A stretch of 25,941 nucleotides of DNA from CAZRKC01 sp964600665. Lineage in GTDB: Bacteria; Bacillota; SLNR01. Positions within the stretch are counted from its first letter, which is position 1; every line of letters starts with the position of its first letter. Location of the stretch: assembly GCA_964600665.1 (NCBI GenBank), contig CAZRKC010000033.1, positions 1 to 25,941 on the forward strand. The letters run 5' to 3'. The notes beneath the pieces are model-generated. The model ran no database searches. It saw nothing but the letters and a program-made list of their open reading frames with translations, and was not told the DNA's origin. Shown here in pieces: positions 16,894 to 25,145 of the stretch. Both the position numbers and the translations under genes were made by a program.

Positions 16894-17975
16894 TAAGATC
16901 TTTTCATTGGCGTGCGTCTGTATCGTGAACGCCATTGAAATAGTTCATAAATATGGTGACCGCAAAAAGAAGCGATGCCGAAATAAGATGATATTAGAAG
17001 AATACCACCAAGAAGGAACAATGCCAATATTTGCGGTCTTCCTAAAATTGCCATTTTAGCAGCGTTAATTACGTGCTCATATTTCATGGCTTGCGTCAGA
17101 TTATATTTTGCTTCCATCAATCTATCTAGCTGAAGCATGTTCAGCGAGCATCGGACTTGATCCGCTGCTCGTCTCGTTTTATAAAAAGCAACTGCGTCTT
17201 GTTGAATTACTGTTGCAGCTTCTGGCGTTGAGATGTGATCATCCATTACGTTAAAATAATGAGCAAGGAATGTTCTCTGCCGAAACAGTTGAGCAGACCC
17301 TTGCTGATCGCTAATGCGGTATTTGTGAAGTGGCTCATTTATTATCCCTATGGGGCCCTGTTTAGACATCCTCAGATACAAATCTATATCAGATGCGGTT
17401 GCATATTTATCCCAATTGAACACTCCGGCATGATCAATGGTGTCCCGCCGAGACATCATAGTGGGTACAATTACAAATGTACCATATTTAAGGACATAAT
17501 TAAGAAAATCGACATGCTGAAATATTTCCTTACCTCTGAGTTCTTTAGGCAGCCTTATGGTACCCATTTTTATGGGACGATCGTATTCATCTATAGTCTG
17601 AGTCATAGTAAAAACAGCACTTGCTTTAGGATATTTAAGCAAAAACTGAACTTGCCGCCGCACTATAGTGGGGGCATAAATATCGTCTGCATGATAAAGA
17701 GCAATGAATCGCCCTTTGGCGAGAGTCAATATATGATTCCAATTGCGCTCAGCACCACCTTTTTGTAAGACAGGATTGAAATAATATTGAACTCCGCGAG
17801 AGGCATATTGATTTACAATCTTTGCAGTATCGTCATCTGAACAATTATCGGAAACAATAATTTCATAATTCGTATAATCCTGATTTAGAAGAGAATCTAA
17901 TGTCCTCTGGATAGTGCGAGCACCATTGCGAACGGGTATACATATAGTGACTTTAGGTTCTGAGCTCTTCATCAT
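16893..17975 (-). CDS. Glycosyltransferase family 2 with C-terminal hydrophobic segment
   Basis: This 360-residue protein starts at paired ATGs (17975 and 17972). The GT-A domain shows KVTICIPVRNGARTIQRTLD at 8-27, EIIVSDNCSDDDT at 38-50, GGAERNWNHILTLAKGRFIA at 73-92 and HADD at 95-98. Near residue 315 a hydrophobic stretch (LALFLLGGILLISSYFGIAS) could anchor the enzyme to the inner membrane, and the C-terminus is basic. It likely adds a sugar to the lipid-linked intermediate. Its stop overlaps the flippase ATG (TAATG). A 55 bp gap separates it from the SDR gene upstream. Confidence 0.88.
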   Translation of the reverse strand: MMKSSEPKVTICIPVRNGARTIQRTLDSLLNQDYTNYEIIVSDNCSDDDTAKIVNQYASRGVQYYFNPVLQKGGAERNWNHILTLAKGRFIALYHADDIYAPTIVRRQVQFLLKYPKASAVFTMTQTIDEYDRPIKMGTIRLPKELRGKEIFQHVDFLNYVLKYGTFVIVPTMMSRRDTIDHAGVFNWDKYATASDIDLYLRMSKQGPIGIINEPLHKYRISDQQGSAQLFRQRTFLAHYFNVMDDHISTPEAATVIQQDAVAFYKTRRAADQVRCSLNMLQLDRLMEAKYNLTQAMKYEHVINAAKMAILGRPQILALFLLGGILLISSYFGIASFCGHHIYELFQWRSRYRRTPMKRS

Positions 17976-18030
17976 CTTGAGGGAGATTGTATTTCCCGAT
18001 ACCGCTCATCAAGGCAATTCTAAAAAAGTA

Positions 18031-19110
18031 TTAGCCGCGGTGCAAGAGACCTTGGTTGAACTTGAGTGTCTCAGCGACTGCTTGCTTCAAGTCGATGAAA
18101 GAGGTCAGCCCCAGTAATGTGGCGCGTTTTGTCGATGGCACATATCTCTCTAATGGTCTGCCAGGCTGCTGCATCTTAGTGATTCTAACCTCAATAGACG
18201 TCCCGACGCAACGGGCCACAAGATGTGCTAACTGCGCGATAGTAACAATATCCTCTGCTCCAACATTGTATGGAAAACATGATTGTCCTCTAAACAAAAT
18301 GGTCCATAGCCAAATTGCCAAATCCGCAGCATAGAGGTAGGACCGACAGGGTGTTCCATCGCCGTTGACAAGGATCGGACCGCCATTCAAGCCATCCCGA
18401 ATGAAGTTTCCTATAGCGTAATGGATATCTAATGGCAGGTAGGGGCCAACAAAAGCGAAGCAGCGGGCGATTTTTGTTTCGATGCGGAATTGTTCGGCAT
18501 ACAGGGTGCACAACAGTTCTGCCGCACGCTTGCCTTCACCATAAGCGGAGTATGGATCGGTGAGATCAGGGCTACCACAGTAGTCTTCAGGCATGTGCGC
18601 CATGTCTGACGGTTGCTTGCCATAAACAGCACCGGAACTCGTCAGAAGAAATTTCTTTGCACGGCAGTAAACAGCGAAGTCAAGGGTGTGTCTCGTCCCC
18701 TCGACAATTGTATCAAACATAAATAGATGATCTTCGTTACGGCGCCCAGTGCTTGGCGATGTGGCCGCGTGAATAATGTGCGAGAATTCTCCTTCGGGGA
18801 AGTCAAAATCCCTGATATCCCCAATGTGACACTTGATTGCTGGGTTGCACGCCAGATGGGGTGCTTTGCTCTGAAATGCATCGTAACTCCGAGTGAGCAC
18901 CACCGCTGACGCACCAAGATCCAATCTATCATTCGCATAAGCAAAGCTTTCCAAGAGCCAGCAACCGAAAAAACCAGTACCGCCGGTGATGAATACGCGC
19001 CTTCCTCGCAAGGCTTCCCAGAGACTTTCGGTATGAATTAGAATGTGATCCAGGTCACCAGCAAGAGGTGCAGGTGGTTTGGACGGTATTATTTGAGCAT
19101 TACGCTTCAT
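18031..19110 (-). CDS. NAD-dependent epimerase/dehydratase (extended SDR)
   Basis: This 359-residue extended SDR starts at an ATG at 19110. The cofactor motif is TGGTGFFG at 42-49, the catalytic Ser/Thr region is LTSSGAVYG at about 156-164, and the catalytic pair Tyr190/Lys194 is in YSAYGEGK. A 30-residue N-terminal extension precedes the Rossmann fold. It overlaps the C-terminal transketolase gene by 11 bases, so it belongs to the same sugar step. By analogy with YerF in CDP-yersiniose synthesis, it may reduce or epimerise a ketone formed by the transketolase pair. It is not clearly RfbE, RfbJ or Abe, which would give tyvelose, paratose or abequose. Confidence 0.85.
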   Translation of the reverse strand: MKRNAQIIPSKPPAPLAGDLDHILIHTESLWEALRGRRVFITGGTGFFGCWLLESFAYANDRLDLGASAVVLTRSYDAFQSKAPHLACNPAIKCHIGDIRDFDFPEGEFSHIIHAATSPSTGRRNEDHLFMFDTIVEGTRHTLDFAVYCRAKKFLLTSSGAVYGKQPSDMAHMPEDYCGSPDLTDPYSAYGEGKRAAELLCTLYAEQFRIETKIARCFAFVGPYLPLDIHYAIGNFIRDGLNGGPILVNGDGTPCRSYLYAADLAIWLWTILFRGQSCFPYNVGAEDIVTIAQLAHLVARCVGTSIEVRITKMQQPGRPLERYVPSTKRATLLGLTSFIDLKQAVAETLKFNQGLLHRG

Positions 19111-20026
19111 TTTTCAAAAGTGCTATTGCGCGCTCTGCTATCGAAGAGGCATCTAAGCCCAAGGCCCGTCGCAATTCGTTTTGGCTACCAACATAATTTA
19201 TAAACTCAGGCAAATGAATTCTTGAGATCCTAATGTTCAGTCGTTGCTCTGCAATGATTTCTGCACAGGCACTTCCAAGTCCGCCAAATGCAGTATGCTC
19301 TTCTGCTACAAGAACAAAACGGCAGCCATCAAGGATTTGTAGTAATTTATCGTAATAAATAGGTTTAACAAAGGGCATGCTTATGATTCGTGCATCAACA
19401 CCTACTGCCTTGAGAAGTCCTCCAGCTGTTGCCACTTCTTTTACTAAAGAACCTGTGGAAATAAGAGCTATGTTCCCACCGCTCTTGTTGATACACACTG
19501 GCTCCCCAAGTCGTATCTCAGGGCGTTTGGTATGAACTATTGGATCATTATTTCTTCCCAGTATCATGTAAAAGGGACCCTGAGTTGTAATTGCGAGACG
19601 GGTGAGTTGTGCTACCTCCAAAGCATCTGCTGGCGACGCTACGACCATGCCAGGCAATGCTCGCATAATGGAAAGATCTTCCGTAGCGTGGTGAGAGAAT
19701 CCTGCTGTTCCGTAACAGAGGCCCCCACCTACCGCGACGATCTTAACGTTTGCTCTGTGATAACAGACATCATTTCGAATTTGCTCAAGGCATCGTATGG
19801 AAGGAAAATTCGCAATTGAGTAAGTAAATACGACCTTCCCTGAAAAAGATAAGCCCGCGGCCACGCCCATCATATTCTGCTCTGCGACACCAACATTGAC
19901 AAAACGAGAGGGGAATTCTTGTGAAAAAGGTTCCAACACAGAATAACCCAAGTCGCCAGTAAGTAGCCAAATTCGCTCATCTTGGCGTGCCATTTCAATC
20001 AGTACGTTGCAGAAGGCCTTTCTCAA
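19100..20026 (-). CDS. Transketolase-like protein, C-terminal (pyrimidine-binding) subunit
   Basis: This 308-residue protein starts at a TTG at 20026. That TTG overlaps the TGA of the N-terminal subunit gene (TTGA), and a GGGAG lies upstream. The alternative internal ATG would cut the conserved RKAFCNVLIEMARQDERI beginning. The segment RFVNVGVAEQNMMGVAAGLS (41-60) carries Glu49, the residue that activates thiamine diphosphate. GTAGFSHHATEDLSIMRALP follows, as in transketolase C-terminal halves. It must pair with the N-terminal subunit encoded at 20023-20856. Housekeeping transketolase is usually one longer chain; split forms next to CDP-sugar genes suggest a dedicated role in transferring a two-carbon ketol unit. 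Confidence 0.9.
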   Translation of the reverse strand: MRKAFCNVLIEMARQDERIWLLTGDLGYSVLEPFSQEFPSRFVNVGVAEQNMMGVAAGLSFSGKVVFTYSIANFPSIRCLEQIRNDVCYHRANVKIVAVGGGLCYGTAGFSHHATEDLSIMRALPGMVVASPADALEVAQLTRLAITTQGPFYMILGRNNDPIVHTKRPEIRLGEPVCINKSGGNIALISTGSLVKEVATAGGLLKAVGVDARIISMPFVKPIYYDKLLQILDGCRFVLVAEEHTAFGGLGSACAEIIAEQRLNIRISRIHLPEFINYVGSQNELRRALGLDASSIAERAIALLKNEA

Positions 20027-20856
20027 TGATTCTCTCCCAACTCCCGTAGAGATTGGGATAGTTGTTCCGGGGTCGGCGACTTATAGTGCCACGCCAATTG
20101 GTCTTCCATAAAGCTAACACCCTTACCTTTTACTGTATGCGCTAGAAGAAGACTGGGCTGGTCTGGCGCAAAAGGAACGTGTGTCAGCACCTTCCGTAAA
20201 GCATGGTGATCGTGTCCATCGGTCTCGCGTACACCCCAGCCAAAGGCACGCCATTTATCAATAAGAGGGTCCAACCTCATTATTTCCTCAACCCTTCCAA
20301 ATCCCTGTAATCTGTTTTCGTCCACAATGGCCACAACATTATCGAGCTTATGATGGGCTGCAAACAAAGCAGCCTCCCAGTTGGAGCCTTCGTCACACTC
20401 TCCATCACTCAGCACGACAAATACACGAGTAGCGGTTCTTTCTCGCTTGCCAGCCAACGCCATGCCGCAACCAACTGGCAGTCCGTGCCCTAACGATCCG
20501 GTTGATAATTCAACACCAGGTACGTGATGACTAACATGTCCCAGTAGTAGCGAGCCTTCTTGACAAAATCGTTCTAACCAGTTCATAGGGAAAAAGCCGC
20601 GCAGGGCTAACGTAGCGTAGAGACCTGCAGCTGCATGTCCCTTGCTAAGGATAAAATGATCGCGTTCTGGCCATTCTGGCTGTTTCGGGTCAACTTGCAA
20701 TACATCCGTATATAGAACTGCCAGGATATCAGCCACTGACAAAGAACTGCCGATGTGGGAAGAGTTTGATTGCGCCACCATCCTGAGCGAATGAATGCGG
20801 ATTTGACGGGCTAGGTCAATAGAATTATTGGAATGTTCTGTCTCACCCAATGGCAT
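20023..20856 (-). CDS. Transketolase-like protein, N-terminal (diphosphate-binding) subunit
   Basis: From the ATG at 20856 (AGGA ten bases upstream) the protein has 277 residues; an in-frame TTG at 20865 is too close to that site. Features of the thiamine-diphosphate half of transketolase are clear: SHIGSSLS near 33-40, SKGHAAAGLY at 71-80, TGSLGHGLPVGCGMALAGK at 119-137, and the metal/diphosphate motif SDGECDEGSNWEA at 150-162 closed by VDENRLQGFG. The first residue of the GDG motif is Ser here. The gene begins 24 bp after the RfbF stop and its own stop overlaps the start of the C-terminal subunit. Placement directly behind RfbFGH suggests that the acceptor is a CDP-keto-dideoxy sugar. Confidence 0.9.
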   Translation of the reverse strand: MPLGETEHSNNSIDLARQIRIHSLRMVAQSNSSHIGSSLSVADILAVLYTDVLQVDPKQPEWPERDHFILSKGHAAAGLYATLALRGFFPMNWLERFCQEGSLLLGHVSHHVPGVELSTGSLGHGLPVGCGMALAGKRERTATRVFVVLSDGECDEGSNWEAALFAAHHKLDNVVAIVDENRLQGFGRVEEIMRLDPLIDKWRAFGWGVRETDGHDHHALRKVLTHVPFAPDQPSLLLAHTVKGKGVSFMEDQLAWHYKSPTPEQLSQSLRELGENH

Positions 20857-20880
20857 CAATGTCAATTCCTGTTTAAATAT

Positions 20881-21660
20881 TTACCAAATCTTCCACAAAG
20901 CATTCCCTGAATCCCATATCCGGTTCAACATTTCATATTCTCGATAGGTATCCATGCCAATCCAAAACCCGTCATGCCGATATGCCATTAATTGGCCATC
21001 TTCCGCCATTGTTTCCATCGGAGACTGTTCCAACATACAGTCCTCTGTGAAGTAATTAAACACAGCCCGATTAAAGACAAAAAACCCCCCGTTGATCCAT
21101 TCTGTTCCCACCTTTTCGCGAAACCGATTTACTCTGCCATCTTCCGATAAATCAAGAATCCCAAAACGAGACGGTGGCCGAGAGGCGGTCAGCGTTGCAA
21201 TTTTTCCATGAGATTGATGATATTTAACCAATTCATTGATATTGACGTTTGCAAGTCCGTCGCCGTAAGTCACCATAAAGGTATCGGTATGAATGCAGGG
21301 TTCAATTCTCTTGATTCTTCCTGCCGTCATGGTATTAAGTCCCGTGTCGACTAGCGTTATTTTAAAATCCTGTTCCTGGTGGTCGTTCTCGTATGTGATT
21401 CTGCTTTTCTTTCCTAAATGAACCGTGCAGTCATTGCACATCAGCTCATAACTGAAGAAATAGTCTTTGATAATATTCCCCTTGTACCCTAGGCATAAGA
21501 TGAATTCAGTGAATCCATAGTGCGCATAAATCTTCATGATATGCCACAGAATTGGTTTTCCGCCGATCTCAACCATAGGCTTGGGTTTGTACTCAGTCTC
21601 TTCACGTAAACGCGTACCCATGCCACCACAGAGAATGACAACTGGCATATTGTCTTTCAT
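20881..21660 (-). CDS. rfbF: Glucose-1-phosphate cytidylyltransferase
   Basis: The ATG at 21660 gives 259 residues, the usual length for RfbF. It overlaps the RfbG stop as ATGA and has GGTGG upstream; a longer in-frame extension to 21753 would lie wholly inside RfbG and is not believable. The nucleotidyltransferase signature is at 10-29 (LCGGMGTRLREETEYKPKPM), the metal-binding YGDG at 132-135, and the C-terminus YREYEMLNRIWDSGNALWKI is typical. The enzyme makes CDP-glucose from CTP and glucose 1-phosphate, the first step of the CDP-dideoxyhexose route. Confidence 0.95.
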   Translation of the reverse strand: MKDNMPVVILCGGMGTRLREETEYKPKPMVEIGGKPILWHIMKIYAHYGFTEFILCLGYKGNIIKDYFFSYELMCNDCTVHLGKKSRITYENDHQEQDFKITLVDTGLNTMTAGRIKRIEPCIHTDTFMVTYGDGLANVNINELVKYHQSHGKIATLTASRPPSRFGILDLSEDGRVNRFREKVGTEWINGGFFVFNRAVFNYFTEDCMLEQSPMETMAEDGQLMAYRHDGFWIGMDTYREYEMLNRIWDSGNALWKIW

Positions 21661-22742
21661 TTGTCCACCTGTAGTTTTTTTTCGAATTCTTCTATTTGAT
21701 CTATGGAGACTACTCTTAAATTTTGGTCCTTCTCGTGCCATGTCTGGTACCATTTTACAGTCCAGCTTATTGCAGCTCCACTATTTAACGTTGGTCGCCA
21801 CTGAAGTTCATGCGTCGCCCTGTCGATACAGAGCTTCAGAAGATGAGCTTCACGAGGGGCGCTGTTATCCAATGGCGCTGTTTGCAGCCGACCACATCCC
21901 CAAGCTTCAGAGAATTGCTCAGCTAATTCCAGCACTGTGATATGTCCGCTTTCCACTGGACCGAAATTCCATGTCCCACTGAAACGCTTCGGATCTTCGA
22001 TAAGACGCTTTGCCAGAAGCAGATAGCCTGATAGCGGATCCAATACATGCTGCCATGGGCGGGTTGCGCTGGGGTTACGGATGATAATAGGCACAACTCT
22101 GGAGAGGGCGCGGACACAATCTGGAATGATACGGTCCTTTGCCCAATCACCCCCCCCAATGACATTGCCCGCGCGGGCGGTGGCAAAGCCAATATGCGGG
22201 CCTCTTGCCTCGCTTTGAAAGAATGAACGCAGATAGGCGGAACAGACAATCTCCACAGCACCTTTGCTGGCGCTGTAGGGATCGTGTCCTCCCAAGGGGT
22301 CCGTCTCCCTGTAGCCCCACGCCCATTCTTTGTTTTCATAGCATTTGTCAGATGTTACGATGATGACGGCCCTAACCGTCGGAGAATGTCGAATGGCTTC
22401 GAGGACGTTGATCGTGCCACCGATATTGGTATCAAAGGTCTTTTTGGGATCATCGTAAGAATCACGCACCAAGGGCTGTGCTGCGAGATGAAAGATGATT
22501 TCTGGCTTCGCCTCTTCGAAGGTCTTTTTAACGATTTCTTCATTTCTGACATCGCCTTCGACATGCGTGATCAACTCCTGTAAACGGATGAGATTGAAAT
22601 GCGATGGCTCCGTGTTGGGAGGCAACGCAAGGCCGGTAACCATCGCCCCCAGTTCGTGGAGCCACAGGGCCAGCCAAGACCCCTTGAATCCGGTATGACC
22701 GGTAACGAGGACCGATTTCTTCTTAAAAGTATTCCCGAACAT
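21657..22742 (-). CDS. rfbG: CDP-glucose 4,6-dehydratase
   Basis: This 361-residue extended SDR starts at an ATG at 22742, two bases after the RfbH stop. The NAD motif is TGHTGFKG at 14-21, the catalytic Thr region is VTSDKCYENKEW at 129-140, and Tyr156/Lys160 are in DPYSASKGAVE. HLAAQPLVRDSYDDPKKTFD (85-104) is diagnostic for CDP-glucose 4,6-dehydratases. It converts CDP-glucose to CDP-4-keto-6-deoxy-D-glucose, the substrate of RfbH. Coupled to RfbF by an ATGA overlap. Confidence 0.95.
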   Translation of the reverse strand: MFGNTFKKKSVLVTGHTGFKGSWLALWLHELGAMVTGLALPPNTEPSHFNLIRLQELITHVEGDVRNEEIVKKTFEEAKPEIIFHLAAQPLVRDSYDDPKKTFDTNIGGTINVLEAIRHSPTVRAVIIVTSDKCYENKEWAWGYRETDPLGGHDPYSASKGAVEIVCSAYLRSFFQSEARGPHIGFATARAGNVIGGGDWAKDRIIPDCVRALSRVVPIIIRNPSATRPWQHVLDPLSGYLLLAKRLIEDPKRFSGTWNFGPVESGHITVLELAEQFSEAWGCGRLQTAPLDNSAPREAHLLKLCIDRATHELQWRPTLNSGAAISWTVKWYQTWHEKDQNLRVVSIDQIEEFEKKLQVDK

Positions 22743-22744
22743 TT

Positions 22745-24079
22745 TTATCCCTCGTGTTTGATGAAGTTATCAATGACATCCATGGTGTAGTCGATTTGCT
22801 GTTTCCCGATGCCAGGGAAAGTACCCAAGAAGAAAGTGTCGTTCATGATGCGGTCAGTATTATGAAGATTCCCAATCTTTCTGTGAGGGATATTGAGGTA
22901 AGCTGGCTGACGTAGAATATTACCGGAAAAAAGATTCCGGGTCTCTATAAGGTGTGCGCTGAGATGATTGGCGAGATCCGTGCGAGTAAAACCTGCTGAT
23001 TCTCTCACAGTAACGGGAAAAGCAAACCAGGCGGGCGCCCCGCCTTCGGTTGCTCGGGGAAGAAGAAAGCGATCTTCATGTTTCCGGAAATTGACAGTCC
23101 ATTGGGTGAAGTTTTCTCGCCGCGCGGCACAAAACTGATCCAGCTTCTTCAATTGCTCGACACCAATGGCGGCCTGGATATCGGTCGCCTTCAGATTATA
23201 GCCAATATGGGAATAGACGTATTTGTGGTCGTACCCGGTTGGAAGGTCGCCATATTTTCCTGAGAAGCGGCGACCGCAGGTGTTATTTTCGCCCGGTCCG
23301 CAGTAACAGTCTCTGCCCCAATCTTTGAGGGAGCGTATGGCCCTGGCGAGAATCTCATCTGAGGTTAAGACTGCGCCACCTTCTCCGAGTGTGATGTGAT
23401 GCGCGGGGTAGAAGCTGAAAGTGGCAATATGACCGAAGGAGCCAAGAAATGCCGCCTTAGGCTCAGGCCCGCTTGTTGTGTACGTTGAACCGAGGGCGTC
23501 ACAGCAATCTTCGACCAGAAAAAGACTATGCTTCTTGACGATGTTCAGGACCGCTTCCAAGTTAAAAGGGTTGCCCAGAGTGTGCGCGATGAAGATGGCA
23601 CGGGTTTTCGGGCTGATGGCATCGGTGATTTGATCGATGATGACATTATAAGTCGGGATATCAACATCAACGAAAACAGGGATAAGACCATTCAAGATAA
23701 TCGGGTTTACCGTGGTCGGGAAACCAGCAGCGACGGTAATCACCTCGTCACCTGGCTTCAAACGTTTTTCTCCCAAAAGGTGTGATGTCAGGGCGGTCAT
23801 GGCAAGAAGATTAGCCGAGGAACCGGAATTGGTGAGGATGGCATATTCGGTCCCGACTTTGGCGGCAAGCTCAGCCTGAAACTCCTCTGCAAAGCGTCCT
23901 TCCGTGAGCCAAAAGTCTAGCGATGCTTCGACCGCAGCTTGGATCTCTTTCTCATCAAACACTCGACCGGCATATCTGACGGGGGTTTTCCCAGGGATGA
24001 ATGTGTTTTTTGCACTTCGCTCCCGATGGAATTCGGCCACAAGGCCGGCGATCTGGCGTCGCAATTCGGATTCGGTCAT
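22745..24079 (-). CDS. rfbH: CDP-6-deoxy-4-hexulose 3-dehydrase (RfbH/E1), PMP and [2Fe-2S] dependent
   Basis: From the ATG at 24079 the protein has 444 residues and begins MTESELRRQIAGLVAEFHRE, like other RfbH proteins; an ATG five codons upstream overlaps the reductase gene. The aminotransferase-fold enzyme has His in place of the usual PLP lysine (FYPAHHIT, about 224-231), as expected for E1 dehydrases. The [2Fe-2S] ligands are visible: Cys193 in EDCCDALG, then Cys258, Cys260 and Cys268 in CYCGPGENNTC, which keeps the C-x-C-x7-C spacing. The gap from Cys193 is about seven residues longer than the 57 I recall for the Yersinia enzyme because of an insertion near TTSGPEPKAAF. It removes the C3 hydroxyl with electrons from a partner reductase. 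Confidence 0.95.
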   Translation of the reverse strand: MTESELRRQIAGLVAEFHRERSAKNTFIPGKTPVRYAGRVFDEKEIQAAVEASLDFWLTEGRFAEEFQAELAAKVGTEYAILTNSGSSANLLAMTALTSHLLGEKRLKPGDEVITVAAGFPTTVNPIILNGLIPVFVDVDIPTYNVIIDQITDAISPKTRAIFIAHTLGNPFNLEAVLNIVKKHSLFLVEDCCDALGSTYTTSGPEPKAAFLGSFGHIATFSFYPAHHITLGEGGAVLTSDEILARAIRSLKDWGRDCYCGPGENNTCGRRFSGKYGDLPTGYDHKYVYSHIGYNLKATDIQAAIGVEQLKKLDQFCAARRENFTQWTVNFRKHEDRFLLPRATEGGAPAWFAFPVTVRESAGFTRTDLANHLSAHLIETRNLFSGNILRQPAYLNIPHRKIGNLHNTDRIMNDTFFLGTFPGIGKQQIDYTMDVIDNFIKHEG

Positions 24080-24084
24080 CTCAC

Positions 24085-24816
24085 CTATTCCCATTCGTCA
24101 ATTCGGATTCTTTCTTCTTTCACACCGCGCTGTGTCAGACCCTTTTTGAAAACGTCAATCATAGCGACTGGACCCGAGAGGTAGAACATGACTTGCTCGG
24201 GCTCTTCAGCTGCCTCCCAGACTTTTTCTGTGGATAAGCTCCCCTCGTTGATTGGTAATTTGTCGTTATGATTATCTACCGTCTCAGAATATGCAAAAAG
24301 CCGGAAGCCCTTGAGACCTGACATGGCCCCCAGCAGTGTATCAGCAAAAAGAATGAATTCCGGCTTTCTTACACCGTAGACAAGCTTTAACAATGTCCCC
24401 GTCGGGCGCTGCAATTCACTTGAAAGAAATGAAATAAAAGGGGTGATCCCTGTTCCACCCGCAACCAATACAATCTCCTCACCAGGAGAAGCTACCATAC
24501 TGAAATGTCCGTACGGAAGGCGAACCCAGATTTCTTTGCCGATGGCTAGCTGTCCCCTCATTTTTTCTGTAAAGGACCCCTTTACAGCGTACGCAATAGT
24601 CAATTCCGGATCGCTCGGAGTCGAGGCAATAGAAAAAACGCGTGACTCCGGCCAGAAACCACCCGTAGGATCAAAGGGATCGAGTGCGAGATGGAGAAAC
24701 TGTCCCGGTTGAAAATTAGGGACTCGACGCAATGGCATGAGTCGAATAACAGATACAGCATCGCCGTGATATTCGATTTGAGAAACACGGCATTTTATTC
24801 TCTGGGGATTTGCCAT
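24085..24816 (-). CDS. FAD/NAD(P)H reductase, probable partner of RfbH (compact E3-like)
   Basis: This 243-residue protein starts at an ATG at 24816. It has only the ferredoxin-NADP reductase core: an FAD-binding barrel with RVFSIAS (59-65, RxxS type), a nicotinamide-binding domain with GGTGITPF (120-127), and YLSGPVAMIDVFK near 212-224. The classic RfbH partner (AscD/DdhD, E3) is about 330 residues and carries an N-terminal plant-type [2Fe-2S] domain with four cysteines; here only one cysteine occurs in the first 60 residues and no such domain is present. Its position as first gene of the run, ahead of RfbH, argues that it is the reductase for the dehydrase step. Electrons may pass directly from FAD to RfbH or through a ferredoxin encoded elsewhere. 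Confidence 0.85.
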   Translation of the reverse strand: MANPQRIKCRVSQIEYHGDAVSVIRLMPLRRVPNFQPGQFLHLALDPFDPTGGFWPESRVFSIASTPSDPELTIAYAVKGSFTEKMRGQLAIGKEIWVRLPYGHFSMVASPGEEIVLVAGGTGITPFISFLSSELQRPTGTLLKLVYGVRKPEFILFADTLLGAMSGLKGFRLFAYSETVDNHNDKLPINEGSLSTEKVWEAAEEPEQVMFYLSGPVAMIDVFKKGLTQRGVKEERIRIDEWE

Positions 24817-24895
24817 TTAGTTCGATAGCTTTCCGGATGTGATGAGAGTGCTATATGAATCAGTGGTAATTATTAAGAGCGGTAGTTGAGAGAAT

Positions 24896-24909
24896 ATCGG
24901 CGCGCCGAT
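24896..24909. promoter_or_regulatory. 14-bp perfect palindrome, possible operator
   Basis: ATCGGCGCGCCGAT is its own reverse complement. It lies about 80 bp upstream of the first gene of the leftward run, in otherwise AT-rich sequence. Position and symmetry suit a dimeric repressor or activator, but no second copy is seen and the function is unproven. Confidence 0.35.
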
Positions 24910-24978
24910 GTTTGTAAGTAATTGATATTATGAAACATATTTATGATTACTCCGACGCTGTGCTGTTCGCAAGGACGA

Positions 24979-25047
24979 GATTGCCGCGTCGCTACGCTCC
25001 TCGCAATGACTGCGAAGACACTGGGTCCTCGCTTTCGCAGGGGACGA
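24979..25047. repeat. Dispersed palindromic repeat (A and B modules), intergenic copy
   Basis: The A module at 24979-25010 has outer arms ATTGC/GCAAT and inner arms GCGT/ACGC, in the opposite orientation to most copies at the left end. A degenerate B module follows at about 25021-25047 (TGGGTCCTCGC ... GCAGGGGACGAC). This is the same family as the inserts in the gene at 1-2041, here outside coding sequence. Confidence 0.8.
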
Positions 25048-25087
25048 CAAAAGGGGCGCGGAACGACAAGAGAGATTGATGTGTTGT

Positions 25088-25124
25088 CTGTCGACCTCCT
25101 CGCGGTGGTGGAGGAGGTCGACAG
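25088..25124. terminator. Strong hairpin after the coiled-coil gene
   Basis: A perfect 14-bp inverted repeat (CTGTCGACCTCCTC with GAGGAGGTCGACAG) encloses a 9-base loop. It lies 22 bp past the stop of the leftward gene at 25146-25502. No T-run follows in that direction, so it may be a transcript-end or stability hairpin and not a canonical intrinsic terminator. Confidence 0.5.
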
Positions 25125-25145
25125 GTTCACATGACAAAGCAGTCC

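Larger units (their letters stand above)
24817..25145. other. Gene-free leader region of the polysaccharide run
   Basis: This 329-bp stretch holds no credible gene. It contains a 14-bp perfect palindrome (24896-24909), a dispersed repeat (24979-25047) and a strong hairpin (25088-25124). A promoter for the leftward run is expected here, but I cannot point to a convincing -35/-10 pair; the AT-rich block at about 24910-24950 is the likeliest place. Confidence 0.6.

Noticed and set aside
21661..21753. N-terminal extension of RfbF by 31 residues
   Set aside because: It would lie entirely inside RfbG; the ATGA overlap and the normal family start support 21660.
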